Below, one piece after another: positions 43,883-53,524 of a stretch of DNA of 64,000 bases; the stretch's first letter is position 1; each line of letters begins with the position of its first letter. Below the pieces are notes generated by a model. That model was not told the origin of the DNA, made no database searches, and saw only the letters and a program-made list of their open reading frames with translations. This stretch comes from Pseudomonas huaxiensis (lineage in GTDB: Bacteria > Pseudomonadota > Gammaproteobacteria > Pseudomonadales > Pseudomonadaceae): positions 1 through 64,000 of the forward strand of contig NZ_QKVL01000034.1 in the NCBI RefSeq assembly GCF_003231275.1. The letters are read 5' to 3'. The translations under genes were made by a program, and so were the position numbers.

Positions 43883-43896
43883 TTGCCCGGGCAAAT

Positions 43897-44050
43897 GGCC
43901 TCATCGCTGCGGTTCGGCGCCGCGACAAGCCCGCGCCCACTGGGGTTTGTGTCAGACCCAACACTGTGGGAGCCGGCTTGCCGGCGATTGCGCCAGGCCA
44001 GGCAACACTGCATTCACTGAAGACCTCATCGCTGCGGTTCGGCGCCCCGC
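43897..44050. repeat. Compound REP block with a repeated half element
   Basis: One full pair runs from CCTCATCGCTGCGGTTCGGC (43899 on) to GTGGGAGCCGGCTTGCCGGC (43966-43985). A second copy of the left half, CCTCATCGCTGCGGTTCGGC, begins at 44025 and has no matching right arm. The region spans nearly the whole gap between RidA and rlhA. Confidence 0.8.
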
Positions 44051-44138
44051 AAAAACCACCGGGCAGCATTCGGGTGCCGGTCAGGCATTTCGCCGCTACA
44101 ATGCGCGCCTTGACCGTGTTGAAGCCTAGAAAAACATC

Positions 44139-46130
44139 ATGTCCTTGCCCAAACATCACCTGGAATTGCTCAGCCCTGCCCGCGATGTCGCCATCGCCCG
44201 CGAGGCCATCCTGCATGGCGCCGATGCCGTGTACATCGGCGGCCCGAGCTTCGGCGCACGGCACAACGCCTGCAACGAGGTCAGCGAAATCGCCGAACTG
44301 GTGGAATTCGCCCGGCGCTACCATGCGCGGATCTTCACCACCATCAACACCATCCTCCACGACAACGAGCTGGAACCTGCACGCAAGCTGATCCATCAGC
44401 TCTACGATGCCGGTGTCGATGCGCTGATCGTCCAGGACCTCGGCGTGATGGAGCTGGATATTCCGCCCATCGAACTGCACGCCAGTACCCAGACCGACAT
44501 CCGCACCCTCGGCCGCGCCAAGTTCCTCGACCAGGCGGGCTTCTCGCAACTGGTGCTGGCCCGCGAGCTGAACCTGCAGGAAATCCGCGCCATCGCCGAC
44601 GAAACCGACGCGGCGATCGAGTTCTTCATCCACGGCGCGCTCTGCGTGGCCTTCTCCGGCCAGTGCAACATTTCCCACGCCCAGACCGGACGCAGCGCCA
44701 ACCGCGGCGACTGCTCCCAGGCGTGTCGCCTGCCGTACACCCTCAAGGATGAAAAAGGCGGCGTGATCGCCTATGAAAAACACCTGTTGTCGATGAAAGA
44801 CAACAACCAGAGCGCCAACCTGCGCGACCTGGTGGACGCTGGCGTGCGCTCGTTCAAGATCGAGGGCCGCTACAAGGACATGGGCTATGTGAAAAACATC
44901 ACGGCCTGGTACCGCCAGCGCCTGGATGACATCCTCGAAGACCGCCCGGACCTCGCTCGCGCATCCAGTGGCCGCACTGCGCATTTCTTCGTCCCGGACC
45001 CGGACAAGACCTTCCACCGCGGCAGCACCGACTATTTCGTCAGCGAGCGCAAGATCGACATCGGCGCCTTCGACTCGCCGACCTTCACCGGTCTGCTGGT
45101 GGGTACGGTAGACAAGGTCGGCAAGCGTGACATGCAGGTCGTCACCCATGACCCGCTGTCCAACGGTGACGGCCTCAATGTTCTGGTCAAGCGTGAAGTG
45201 GTGGGTTTCCGCGCCAACATCGCCGAGCTCAAGGGCGAGTTCGAGGAAGACGGCGAGAAGCGCTACCGCTACCGCGTCGAGCCGAATGAAATGCCTGAGG
45301 GCCTGTTCAAGCTGCGGCCGAACCATCCGCTGAGTCGCAACCTCGACCACAACTGGCAACAGGCCTTGCAGAAGACCTCGGCCGAACGCCGTATTGGTCT
45401 GTCGTGGGTCGCGCGTCTGCGCGAAGACCGCCTGCAACTGACCGCCATCAGCGAAGAAGGCGTTGCTGCCAGTGCCAACCTGGACGGTCCGTTCGGCGAA
45501 GCCAACAAGCCGCAACAGGCACTGGACCAACTGCACGACCTGCTCGGCCAGTTGGGTACCACCCAGTACCACGCCGACTCCATCGAGCTGGACGCGCCAC
45601 AGGCGTTCTTCATCCCCAACTCGCAGCTCAAGGCCCTGCGCCGCGAAGTCATCGAGTCGCTGACCAATGCCCGTGTCGCCGCCCACCCACGCGGTGGCCG
45701 CAAGGCCGAAACCACGCCGCCGCCGGTGTATCCCGAGTCGCACCTGTCGTTCCTGGCCAACGTCTACAACCAGAAGGCCCGTGACTTCTACCACCGTCAT
45801 GGGGTCGCGCTGATCGACGCAGCGTACGAGGCGCATGAGGAAACAGGCGAAGTGCCGGTGATGATCACCAAGCACTGCCTGCGTTTCTCCTTCAACCTCT
45901 GCCCCAAACAGGCGAAGGGTGTGACCGGCGTGCGCACCAAGGTGGCACCAATGCAACTGGTGCACGGTGATGAAGTGCTGACCCTGAAATTCGACTGCAA
46001 ACCCTGCGAAATGCATGTGGTGGGCAAGATGAAGGGCCATATCCTCGACCTGCCGCAGCCCGGCAGCGCTATCGTCGGCCACATCAGCGCCGAAGACCTG
46101 CTCAAGACCATTCCCCGCGCGCCTCACTGA
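44139..46130 (+). CDS. rlhA: U32-family protein, 23S rRNA C2501 hydroxylase
   Basis: This 663-residue protein is close to E. coli RlhA (YdcP, about 650 residues) in length and layout. The TIM-barrel U32 core includes LLSPARDVAIAREAILHGAD, VYIGGPSFGARHNACNEVSE and GALCVAFSGQCNISHAQTGR, with the iron-sulfur cysteines in CNISH, RGDCSQACRL and the C-terminal CLRFSFNLCPKQ and FDCKPCEMHVVG. RlhA adds a hydroxyl to C2501 of 23S rRNA using prephenate-linked chemistry. It is monocistronic, with a hairpin 50 bp after the stop. Confidence 0.9.
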   Translation: MSLPKHHLELLSPARDVAIAREAILHGADAVYIGGPSFGARHNACNEVSEIAELVEFARRYHARIFTTINTILHDNELEPARKLIHQLYDAGVDALIVQDLGVMELDIPPIELHASTQTDIRTLGRAKFLDQAGFSQLVLARELNLQEIRAIADETDAAIEFFIHGALCVAFSGQCNISHAQTGRSANRGDCSQACRLPYTLKDEKGGVIAYEKHLLSMKDNNQSANLRDLVDAGVRSFKIEGRYKDMGYVKNITAWYRQRLDDILEDRPDLARASSGRTAHFFVPDPDKTFHRGSTDYFVSERKIDIGAFDSPTFTGLLVGTVDKVGKRDMQVVTHDPLSNGDGLNVLVKREVVGFRANIAELKGEFEEDGEKRYRYRVEPNEMPEGLFKLRPNHPLSRNLDHNWQQALQKTSAERRIGLSWVARLREDRLQLTAISEEGVAASANLDGPFGEANKPQQALDQLHDLLGQLGTTQYHADSIELDAPQAFFIPNSQLKALRREVIESLTNARVAAHPRGGRKAETTPPPVYPESHLSFLANVYNQKARDFYHRHGVALIDAAYEAHEETGEVPVMITKHCLRFSFNLCPKQAKGVTGVRTKVAPMQLVHGDEVLTLKFDCKPCEMHVVGKMKGHILDLPQPGSAIVGHISAEDLLKTIPRAPH

Positions 46131-46180
46131 GGCCAGGGCTGGCATTGAAGTTGCCTGCCTTGAAGCATCGTTGACCCTTT

Positions 46181-46201
46181 CGGGACCGCGCCGCGGTCCC
46201 G
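46181..46201 (+). terminator. Hairpin after rlhA
   Basis: CGGGACCG-CGCCG-CGGTCCCG forms an 8-bp stem 50 bp after the rlhA stop. It is followed by AAAATC rather than T residues. It marks the boundary before the AT-rich wss control region. Confidence 0.45.
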
Positions 46202-46580
46202 AAAATCATCCCCAATCTCCTTCCCAGCCGACCACCGACCGGTTGCGCTTTGCGCAAACTGTAGGAATTATTGATATCATCTGTAAGCTTTCTCGTACGC
46301 AGCTCGGGGTTTTTCTGAAAAAATCTGTCAGCCTAATCTTTAAAGATTATTCAACTTTGAGGATTTCGAGCCGATGGGGGAATTGAGAGGCCAATCTAGA
46401 GCCATCGCTGAGCAGGTCAAAAATATGGCGATTATTTTTCTATCACGCCAGCATTCGAGACGACATACAGCAAATAAACAAAATATTGACACAACTATTT
46501 TGATATCACACCCTTACCCACTTGGAAGATCCGAACCTGCCCTTCTGTAGTCCAGATAGCCGTAGGCTGGAAGTACATAT
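46202..46580 (+). promoter_or_regulatory. AT-rich control region of the cellulose (wss) operon
   Basis: About 380 bp contain no gene and are clearly more AT-rich than their surroundings. They hold a 16-bp perfect palindrome, TAATCTTTAAAGATTA (46334-46349). TTGATATCA occurs twice in the same orientation (46271-46279 and 46500-46508), and TTTGCGCAAA is at 46249-46258. TTGACA at 46490-46495 may be a -35, but no good -10 follows. In other pseudomonads cellulose operons are controlled by AmrZ and FleQ with c-di-GMP. I did not recognise a full FleQ box. GGAAG at 46570-46574 is the wssA ribosome site. Confidence 0.5.
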
Positions 46581-47744
46581 ATGAGTCAAGCAGACGATAT
46601 TGGAAACCTGTTCCACCGCTTTGGGGCAAGTGCTGACAGCTACAAAGAAATCAACACCGAATTCGAATTCCTCGAACCGTTGCCAGTCGCTGCCGCCCCG
46701 CCCTCACCGCCCGCCGCTCCAGCGCCGGCCAGGCCGGTGGCGATTAACCTGGTCGAAGTCAAGCGCCCGCTCGTCGTAGCCGCCCTTCCCGCCGCACCGC
46801 CACTAACAGCGCCCGTGCTTGCGGTGCCCTTGGTAGGCAGTAGCGAAGACCTCCCCCTCGGCACCTCCCTGCGTGAACGCCTGGCAGTCGTGGCCCGCGA
46901 TCGTCACGCCGCCGCCGAAGAAAACATCCGCCGAGCCCTCGACAACGCCCTGCGCGCCCAGCCGCCACAACGGCCCAAGGCCCATGTCATCGTTGTGATA
47001 TCCGCCAAAGGCGGTGCTGGCAAAACTACCGTCGCAGCGTCCTTGGGCAAACTGCTCAAACGCACCACCGGTCGCACTCTGGTGCTCGACCTGGACTCGC
47101 AGAATTCCCTGCTCAGCCACTTCAACCTGCCCCGCTCCACGCCCGGTATCAACCAGGCTCGCTTGCAGGAGGCCGGCTGGGATGGCATCCGCGCACCAAC
47201 CGAAAGCGGTATCGAATGCCTGCCCTTCGGCCCGAGCAACGTCGCCGATGTGCGCGCCTTCGAAGCGCAACTGGCGGCCAATCCAGCCTGGCTGATGCAG
47301 CAACTGGCGACCCTCGAACTGAGCGCCGACGACCTGCTGGTCATCGACACTGCAACCGGCGCCACGCCGTGGTTGCACCAGGTACTAGGCGTTGCCAATC
47401 AGGTGATTGCCCTGACGCTGGCCGACGCCGCGTCCTATCTGGTACTGGACAAGCTGCAAGCCTGGCTCGCGCCGCTGCGTCCCGGAACCTGTGGTTTCCT
47501 CGTCAACCAGGTCGATGCCCAGCGTCCGCTGAGCCTGGATATGGCCGAAGTGCTGCGTCAGCAACTGGGCGAGCGCTGGCTGGCCGCCCTGCCGCTGGAC
47601 CACCAGTTCGACGAGTCCCTGGCCTACGAGTACGACCCCCTGCAACAACCGCTCGACAGTCCTGCATGCCAAGTTCTGCGCGCGGTTGCCCATGATCTGG
47701 CTCAACGAATCGAGCAATACCGCGAAGAAACCAGCGCCTCATGA
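46581..47744 (+). CDS. wssA: WssA: MinD/ParA-like ATPase of cellulose synthesis (BcsQ-like)
   Basis: This 387-residue protein has a C-terminal ATPase domain with a deviant Walker A, VVISAKGGAGKTTVAASLGK (Lys148), and VIDTATGATPW as the Walker B region. The N-terminal 130 residues are low-complexity, Pro/Ala-rich; the opening SQADDIGNLFHRFGASADSY resembles the start of BcsP/WssA-type proteins. BcsQ relatives place or activate the cellulose synthase at the cell pole. It overlaps wssB by four bases (ATGA), the first of several such couplings. Confidence 0.9.
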   Translation: MSQADDIGNLFHRFGASADSYKEINTEFEFLEPLPVAAAPPSPPAAPAPARPVAINLVEVKRPLVVAALPAAPPLTAPVLAVPLVGSSEDLPLGTSLRERLAVVARDRHAAAEENIRRALDNALRAQPPQRPKAHVIVVISAKGGAGKTTVAASLGKLLKRTTGRTLVLDLDSQNSLLSHFNLPRSTPGINQARLQEAGWDGIRAPTESGIECLPFGPSNVADVRAFEAQLAANPAWLMQQLATLELSADDLLVIDTATGATPWLHQVLGVANQVIALTLADAASYLVLDKLQAWLAPLRPGTCGFLVNQVDAQRPLSLDMAEVLRQQLGERWLAALPLDHQFDESLAYEYDPLQQPLDSPACQVLRAVAHDLAQRIEQYREETSAS

Positions 47745-49966
47745 CCGCCCAACTCACCCCGACGCCGGTCTTGCCGACGTCCAGGAGGGCGCGGGCGATA
47801 GCCTGGTTTGCCCGCTTCGAACAATTGCCAGACGGCCTCAAGCTCGGTCTGAAGATCGGCTCGGCGGTGCTCGGCTTGCTGCTGCTGGTAGCTGTAGTCA
47901 CCACGCCACTGGAGTTGGTGCCACAGGTCGCCTTCGCGGTTCTGTGCCTGGCGCTGTTGCTGGTCCTGCGCAAGGTGCCAGGACGCATCCCGGTAATGGC
48001 GATGATCGCGCTGTCGCTGATCGCCACCCTGCGCTACGTGTACTGGCGACTTACCGACACCCTCGACTTCGATAACGGGCTGGACATGTTTTTCGGCTAC
48101 GGGCTGGTAGCCGCCGATATCTACGCTCTGATCATCCTCTCCTTCGGCTACCTGCAGACCGCCTGGCCACTTCAGCGCAAGCCGATGATCCTTACCACGC
48201 CGCCGAATGAATGGCCGGTGGTGGACGTGTTCGTGCCGACGTACAACGAAGAACTGAGCATCGTCAAACTCACCGTGCTGGCCGCCCAGGCGATGGACTG
48301 GCCACGTGACAAGCTGCGCGTCCATGTTCTCGACGACGGCCGCCGCGAGGAGTTTCGCGAGTTCTCCCGGCAGATCGGGGTCAACTACATCGTTCGCGAC
48401 AACAACCGTCACGCCAAGGCCGGCAATCTCAACGAAGCGCTGAAGGTCACCGACGGCGAATTCATCGCGATCTTCGACGCCGACCACGTGCCGACCCGTT
48501 CTTTCCTGCAAGTGACCATGGGCTGGTTCCTCAAGGACCCAAAGCTGTCGCTGCTGCAGACGCCACACTTTTTCTTCTCCCCCGACCCGTTCGAGAAGAA
48601 CCTCGACACCTTCCGTTCGGTACCCAACGAGGGCGAGCTGTTCTACGGCCTGGTGCAGGACGGCAACGACCTGTGGAACGCCACCTTCTTCTGCGGCTCC
48701 TGCGCAGTGATCCGCCGCACCCACCTGCTGGAAGTCGGCGGCGTGGCGGTGGAAACCGTGACCGAAGATGCCCACACCGCCCTCAAACTCAGCCGCAAGG
48801 GCTACAACACCGCTTACCTCGCCATCCCCCAGGCCGCCGGGCTGGCCACCGAAAGCCTGTCGCGCCATATCAACCAGCGCATTCGCTGGGCACGGGGCAT
48901 GGCGCAGATCTTCCGCACCGACAACCCGTTCATCGGCAAGGGACTGAGTTTCGGCCAGAGAATCTGCTACGTGAACGCCATGATGCATTTCTTCTACGGT
49001 TTGCCCCGCCTGGTGTTCCTCACCGCGCCGCTGGCCTACTTGATCTTCGGCGCACAGATCTTCCACGCCTCGGCCATGATGATCACCGCCTACGTGCTGC
49101 CGCATATTTTCCACGCCAGCCTGACCAACTCACGGATCCAGGGGCGCTTCCGCCACTCGTTCTGGAACGAGGTGTACGACTCGGTGCTGGCCTGGTACAT
49201 CATGCGCCCGGTGCTGGTCGCGCTGATCAACCCGAAAATCGGTGGTTTCAACGTCACCGACAAGGGCGGGATCATCGAGAAGGACTACTTCGACTGGAAG
49301 CTGGCCCGGCCCTACATCGTGCTGCTGGTGCTGAACCTGATCGGCATCATCTGCGGCGTCGTGCAGTTGTTCATCGGCGACCCCGACGCCGTACTCACCA
49401 TCGTCATCAACCTCGGCTGGACGCTCTACAACGTCATCATGAGCAGCACCGCCGTGGCGGTGGCCAGTGAAAGCCGCCAGGTACGCACAGAGCCGCGGGT
49501 TCACGCCGAACTGCCGGTACGACTGAACCTGCCAGACGGCCGCGAGATCGACTGCCACACCGTCGATTTCTCGCAGAGCGGCGTGGGCGTGAAACTGCCG
49601 CCGGGCGTGAGCCTGAACAAAGACATGGATCTGAACGTCACCTTGCACCGTCAGGGCCAGGCCTGCGTGCTGCCGGCCCGGGTGATGTTCGCCCGCGGCA
49701 ACATGGCCGGTATGCGCTTCCATGAACTGACCCTGCGACAGCAGAGCGACATGGTCCGTCTGACCTTCTCCCGCGCCGACACCTGGGCGTCGTCCTGGGG
49801 CAGCAGCAACGTCGACACCCCACTGAGCGGTCTGCGCGACGTCAGCAAGGTCGGCCTGCGCGGCATGTCCGACCTGGCCAAAGCCACCCTGGCCGCGCTG
49901 CACCATCGTCGCTACTTCCGCAAGACCAACACCCCGAACATTGAACCTGCAATGGAAACGCAATGA
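47741..49966 (+). CDS. wssB: WssB: cellulose synthase catalytic subunit (BcsA)
   Basis: This 741-residue inner-membrane glycosyltransferase family 2 enzyme has the processive signature in order: VLDDGRREEF and IFDADHVPTR (Asp residues binding UDP-glucose), TEDAHTALKL (catalytic base) and HINQRIRWARG (Q-x-x-R-W). A C-terminal PilZ domain (about 575-680, with EPRVHAELPVRL) binds c-di-GMP and releases auto-inhibition. Flanking TM helices form the export channel. It polymerises glucose into beta-1,4-glucan and pushes it to the periplasm, together with the disrupted partner gene at 49963. It overlaps wssA and wssC by four bases each. Confidence 0.96.
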   Translation: MTAQLTPTPVLPTSRRARAIAWFARFEQLPDGLKLGLKIGSAVLGLLLLVAVVTTPLELVPQVAFAVLCLALLLVLRKVPGRIPVMAMIALSLIATLRYVYWRLTDTLDFDNGLDMFFGYGLVAADIYALIILSFGYLQTAWPLQRKPMILTTPPNEWPVVDVFVPTYNEELSIVKLTVLAAQAMDWPRDKLRVHVLDDGRREEFREFSRQIGVNYIVRDNNRHAKAGNLNEALKVTDGEFIAIFDADHVPTRSFLQVTMGWFLKDPKLSLLQTPHFFFSPDPFEKNLDTFRSVPNEGELFYGLVQDGNDLWNATFFCGSCAVIRRTHLLEVGGVAVETVTEDAHTALKLSRKGYNTAYLAIPQAAGLATESLSRHINQRIRWARGMAQIFRTDNPFIGKGLSFGQRICYVNAMMHFFYGLPRLVFLTAPLAYLIFGAQIFHASAMMITAYVLPHIFHASLTNSRIQGRFRHSFWNEVYDSVLAWYIMRPVLVALINPKIGGFNVTDKGGIIEKDYFDWKLARPYIVLLVLNLIGIICGVVQLFIGDPDAVLTIVINLGWTLYNVIMSSTAVAVASESRQVRTEPRVHAELPVRLNLPDGREIDCHTVDFSQSGVGVKLPPGVSLNKDMDLNVTLHRQGQACVLPARVMFARGNMAGMRFHELTLRQQSDMVRLTFSRADTWASSWGSSNVDTPLSGLRDVSKVGLRGMSDLAKATLAALHHRRYFRKTNTPNIEPAMETQ

Positions 49967-52300
49967 CTGTCACGGCTCTCACCGACGAAAAAGTGAATCC
50001 GCTGCGCCGTCCGCGCACCCTGCTGGCCTGCGCACTGCTGCTGGGCAGCCTTGGACACGCCGCCGTCGCCGAAGAAACGGCGCAAGTGCCCGCCAGCCCG
50101 GAGGCCGACGCCCTATCCGTTGCTGGCGCGCCGGGCTACCGCCTCAGCTTCAAGGAGCTGGGCAAGGACTACACCATGAGCCTGCGCGGAATCGAGTCGA
50201 GCGACACGGTCAACTTCGACATGCGCGCCGACGAAGTGGTGACCGGCGCCCAACTGACGCTGCAATACACCTATTCGCCAGCGCTGCTCAGTGAGCTGTC
50301 GCAGATCAATATCATGGTCAACGACGAGGTGGCTGCCAGCCTGCCGCTGCCCAAGGAAAACGCTGGCACGGTACAAAAGCACACCATCGAAATCCCGCCG
50401 TACCTGATCACCGAGTTCAATCGCCTCAGCGTGCAGTTGATCGGCCACTACTCGATGCAATGTGAAGACCCGGCGCATTCGAGCCTGTGGGCCAAGGTCA
50501 GCAACGACAGCCAGTTGAGCATTCAGGTCTCCCAGGTCGAGCTGCCCAACGACCTCGCCGGTCTGCCATTGCCCTTGTTCGACCGCCGCGACCGCCGTGC
50601 CCTGGCAATGCCGTTCGTGTTTGCCGCAGCGCCAGATACCACCACGCTGGAAGCCGCCGGTGCGGTGTCGTCGTGGATGGGTGCGTTGGCCAGTTACCGC
50701 GGCGCGCGGTTCTCCAGTCAGGTGCAGAGCCTGCCAGCCAAAGGCAACGGCATCGTTCTGGTCAACAGCAATGAAGCCAGTCACCTCGACGGCCTCGACC
50801 TGCCGTCAGTGCAGGGCCCGACCCTGTCGCTGGTAAGCAACCCCAACGACCCCTACGGCAAGCTGCTGGTGATCGCCGGCCGCGACAGCGACGAGATCAA
50901 GCGCGCCGCCACCGCGCTGGTGGTGGGCAGTCGCAGTCTGTCCGGGCAAAGCGTGCAGATCGACACGGTCGATATCCTGGTGCCACGCCAACCTTATGAC
51001 GCGCCGAACTGGCTACCGAGCGATCGCCCGGTGCGCCTGGGCGAATTGCTCGAACCGCGCCAGCTCAACGTTTCCGGCTATTCCCCGGCAATGATCACCG
51101 TGCCGATGCGCCTGCCGCCAGACCTGTTCAACTGGCGTGAAGACGGCGCCCGGTTGAACCTCAAGTACCGCTACACACTGCAGCAGACCTCGGCCAGTTC
51201 GTCGTTGATGGTTGCCTTCAACGACCAGTTCGTCGTTGATGGTTGCCTTCAACGACCAGTTCATCCGCTCGATGAACCTGCCGTCGATCGAGAACATGAA
51301 TACCGGCGAGAAGCTGCTTAAGGCATTGAAAGCCGACGACAATGTACTCCGCGAAGCCAGTATGCTGCTGCCGCTGGAGTCGGTTGCGCTGCAATCGCGC
51401 CTGCAGTTTCGGTTCATGTACGACTTCATCAAGCAGGGTGAATGCAACGACATCATCATCGACAACATGCGCAGTGCGATCGACCCGGAATCCACGATCG
51501 ACCTGAGCCACTATGACCATTACATGGCCATGCCCAACCTCGGCGTGTTCAAGGACAGCGGTTTCCCATTCACCCGCCTGGCCGACCTGTCGCAGACCGC
51601 AGTAATCCTTCCGGACAACGCCGGCCCGGCTGAATGGGACGCCTACCTGACCGTACTCGGCCGCTTCGGCGACTCCACCGGCTACCCGGCCACCGCGGTC
51701 AGCGTGGGCCAAGCCGACGATATCTCACAGTTCACCGACAAGGATCTGTTGGTGCTGTCGTCCGGCAACAACCAGCCGCTGCTCAAGGAATGGGCCGACT
51801 ACCTGCCGAGCCGCAGCGAAGATGCCAAGCGCTACGTGGAGTTCTCCGACCTGCCGATGCGCGTGCGCGAATGGATCAGCCCGGACCCGGTCGCCAACCA
51901 GCGCAAGGCCCGTGGCGCACTGACCTTCAGCGGCGAAAACGGCAGTTCCTACGTCAGCGGTTTCGAATCGCCGCTCAAGCGCGGCCGCAGCGTGGTGGTG
52001 CTGTCCAGCCCACAGCCACAGAACCTGGCGGAGGTCACCGATGCGCTGATCGGCGGTGAACATTACACCCAGTCGCTGCAAGGCAGCCTCGCGATGATCA
52101 AAGGCAAGCACGTCCAGTCGCTGGTGGCCGATGAGTCCTATTACGTCGGCCATCTCGGCCCGTTCAAATACATTCAGTGGGTGTTGTCGCAGCACGTCTT
52201 CCTGCTGCTGGGGCTGACCGTGCTGGGTGTAACCCTGGTCAGTTGCGCAGCCTACTTCTCGCTGCGGGCGATCGCCAGACGCCGGCTCAAGGACGAGTAA
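49963..52300 (+). pseudogene. wssC: WssC: cellulose synthase subunit B (BcsB), frameshifted by a 31-bp tandem duplication
   Basis: The first frame (49963-51321) has a signal peptide and matches the N-terminal BcsB domains for about 415 residues, then continues with about 35 unrelated residues to a stop. The rest of BcsB lies in the +1 frame (from about 51212 or ATG 51239 to 52300) and ends with the membrane anchor helix HVFLLLGLTVLGVTLVSCAA. The cause is visible: bases 51194-51224 are exactly repeated at 51225-51255. Without one copy the reading frame is continuous at 769 codons (768 residues), the normal BcsB size. BcsB guides the glucan across the periplasm and is essential for BcsA activity, so cellulose output should be lost unless the repeat collapses. 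Confidence 0.9.
51194..51262. repeat. 31-bp perfect tandem duplication inside wssC
   Basis: Two identical 31-bp units (51194-51224, 51225-51255) are followed by seven bases of a third start, giving 38 nt of direct repeat. Bases on either side differ. The unit length is not a multiple of three, so it shifts the frame. Replication slippage could both create and remove it. Confidence 0.97.
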
Positions 52301-52303
52301 TCC

Positions 52304-53524
52304 ATGAAAACCGTCAAACTCGCCAAGCGGCGCGCGCCGCTGAAAACTCTGCTGGCTGCGGCGCTGAGCGCCTGGCTGCTGCCCGGCACGAGCCAGGCCG
52401 CGAGCCAGTGCGCCGTCTCCGAGTGGCCGCTGTGGCACAGCTTCACCCAGCACTTCATCCAGCCTGACGGCCGGGTGCTGGATGCCAGCACGCCGCAGTT
52501 GCACAGTTCTTCGGAGGGCCAGTCTTACGGCATGTTCTTCGCCCTGGTGGCCAACGATCGCGTCGCCTTCGACAAGCTCTGGGCCTGGGCCAAGAACAAC
52601 CTTGCCGGCAGCGACATCGGCAACAACCTGCCTGGCTGGTGGTGGGGCAAGGACGACAAGGGCCAGTGGCGCCTGCTGGACACCAACTCGGCCTCCGACG
52701 CCGACCTGTGGTTCGCCTACGACCTGATCGAAGCCGCCCGGCTGTGGAAGGACGAGCGCTACAGCCAGGAAGCCGCGCTGCTGCTGAACAACATCAAAAG
52801 CAAGGAAGTGGCCGATCTGCCAGGCCTGGGCAAGATCATGCTGCCCGGCCCGCAAGGCTTCGCCAAACCCGACCACTTCTGGCACCTCAACCCCAGCTAC
52901 CTGCCGGTGCCAGTGCTGCGCCGCATGGCCGGGGTCGATCCGCAAGGTCCGTGGAACGATATCGCCCGCAGCACCGCCACGCTGATGAAAGGCGCCGGCC
53001 AGCACGGTTTCGTCGCCGACTGGGTTGGCTACCGCGGCACCGGGCCGGGCAACGGCCTGTTCGTCATCGACCCGGTCAAGGGCGAAGTTGGCAGCTACGA
53101 CGCCATCCGCGTCTACCTGTGGGTGGGCCTGACCCCCAACAGCGACCCGCTATTCAAACCGATGCTCGACAGCCTCGGCGGCATGGCCCAGACCGTCGCG
53201 ACCCAAGGCACGCCGCCGGAAAAAGTCCAGGTCAAAAGCAACACCACCAGCGGCGACGGGCCCTTCGGTTTCTCTGCCGCCCTGCTGCCCTACTTCAAGG
53301 CCCGCCAGCAACCCTGGCTGGAGCAACAGCAGCGCGCGCGCGTCGATACGCTGCTGGCCAAGAGCCTGACCCCGGAAGCGGTCCAGGCCCGACAACCCCC
53401 TTATTACGACGTGGTGCTCAGCCTGTTCGCCCTTGGCTACATGGACCAGCACTACCGCTTCCTCGCCGACGGGAAGCTGCAACCTCTCTGGGAGACTTCA
53501 TGCGCTCGCGCCGCCAAACCATAG
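52304..53524 (+). CDS. wssD: WssD: periplasmic endo-beta-1,4-glucanase (BcsZ, GH8)
   Basis: This 406-residue protein has a signal peptide (LAAALSAWLLPGTSQAAS). The glycoside hydrolase family 8 pattern is present: SSEGQSYGMFFALVANDRVA (catalytic Glu), NSASDADLWFAYDLIEAARL (the family signature) and DAIRVYLWVGL (catalytic base Asp region). It trims nascent cellulose and is needed for efficient export and proper matrix structure. Its last 25 bases overlap the wssE start. Confidence 0.94.
   Translation: MKTVKLAKRRAPLKTLLAAALSAWLLPGTSQAASQCAVSEWPLWHSFTQHFIQPDGRVLDASTPQLHSSSEGQSYGMFFALVANDRVAFDKLWAWAKNNLAGSDIGNNLPGWWWGKDDKGQWRLLDTNSASDADLWFAYDLIEAARLWKDERYSQEAALLLNNIKSKEVADLPGLGKIMLPGPQGFAKPDHFWHLNPSYLPVPVLRRMAGVDPQGPWNDIARSTATLMKGAGQHGFVADWVGYRGTGPGNGLFVIDPVKGEVGSYDAIRVYLWVGLTPNSDPLFKPMLDSLGGMAQTVATQGTPPEKVQVKSNTTSGDGPFGFSAALLPYFKARQQPWLEQQQRARVDTLLAKSLTPEAVQARQPPYYDVVLSLFALGYMDQHYRFLADGKLQPLWETSCARAAKP

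Noticed and set aside
52639-53499. Upstream extension of wssE in frame through wssD
   Set aside because: It would overlap most of the endoglucanase gene. The ATG at 53500 has a good ribosome site and begins a clear signal peptide.
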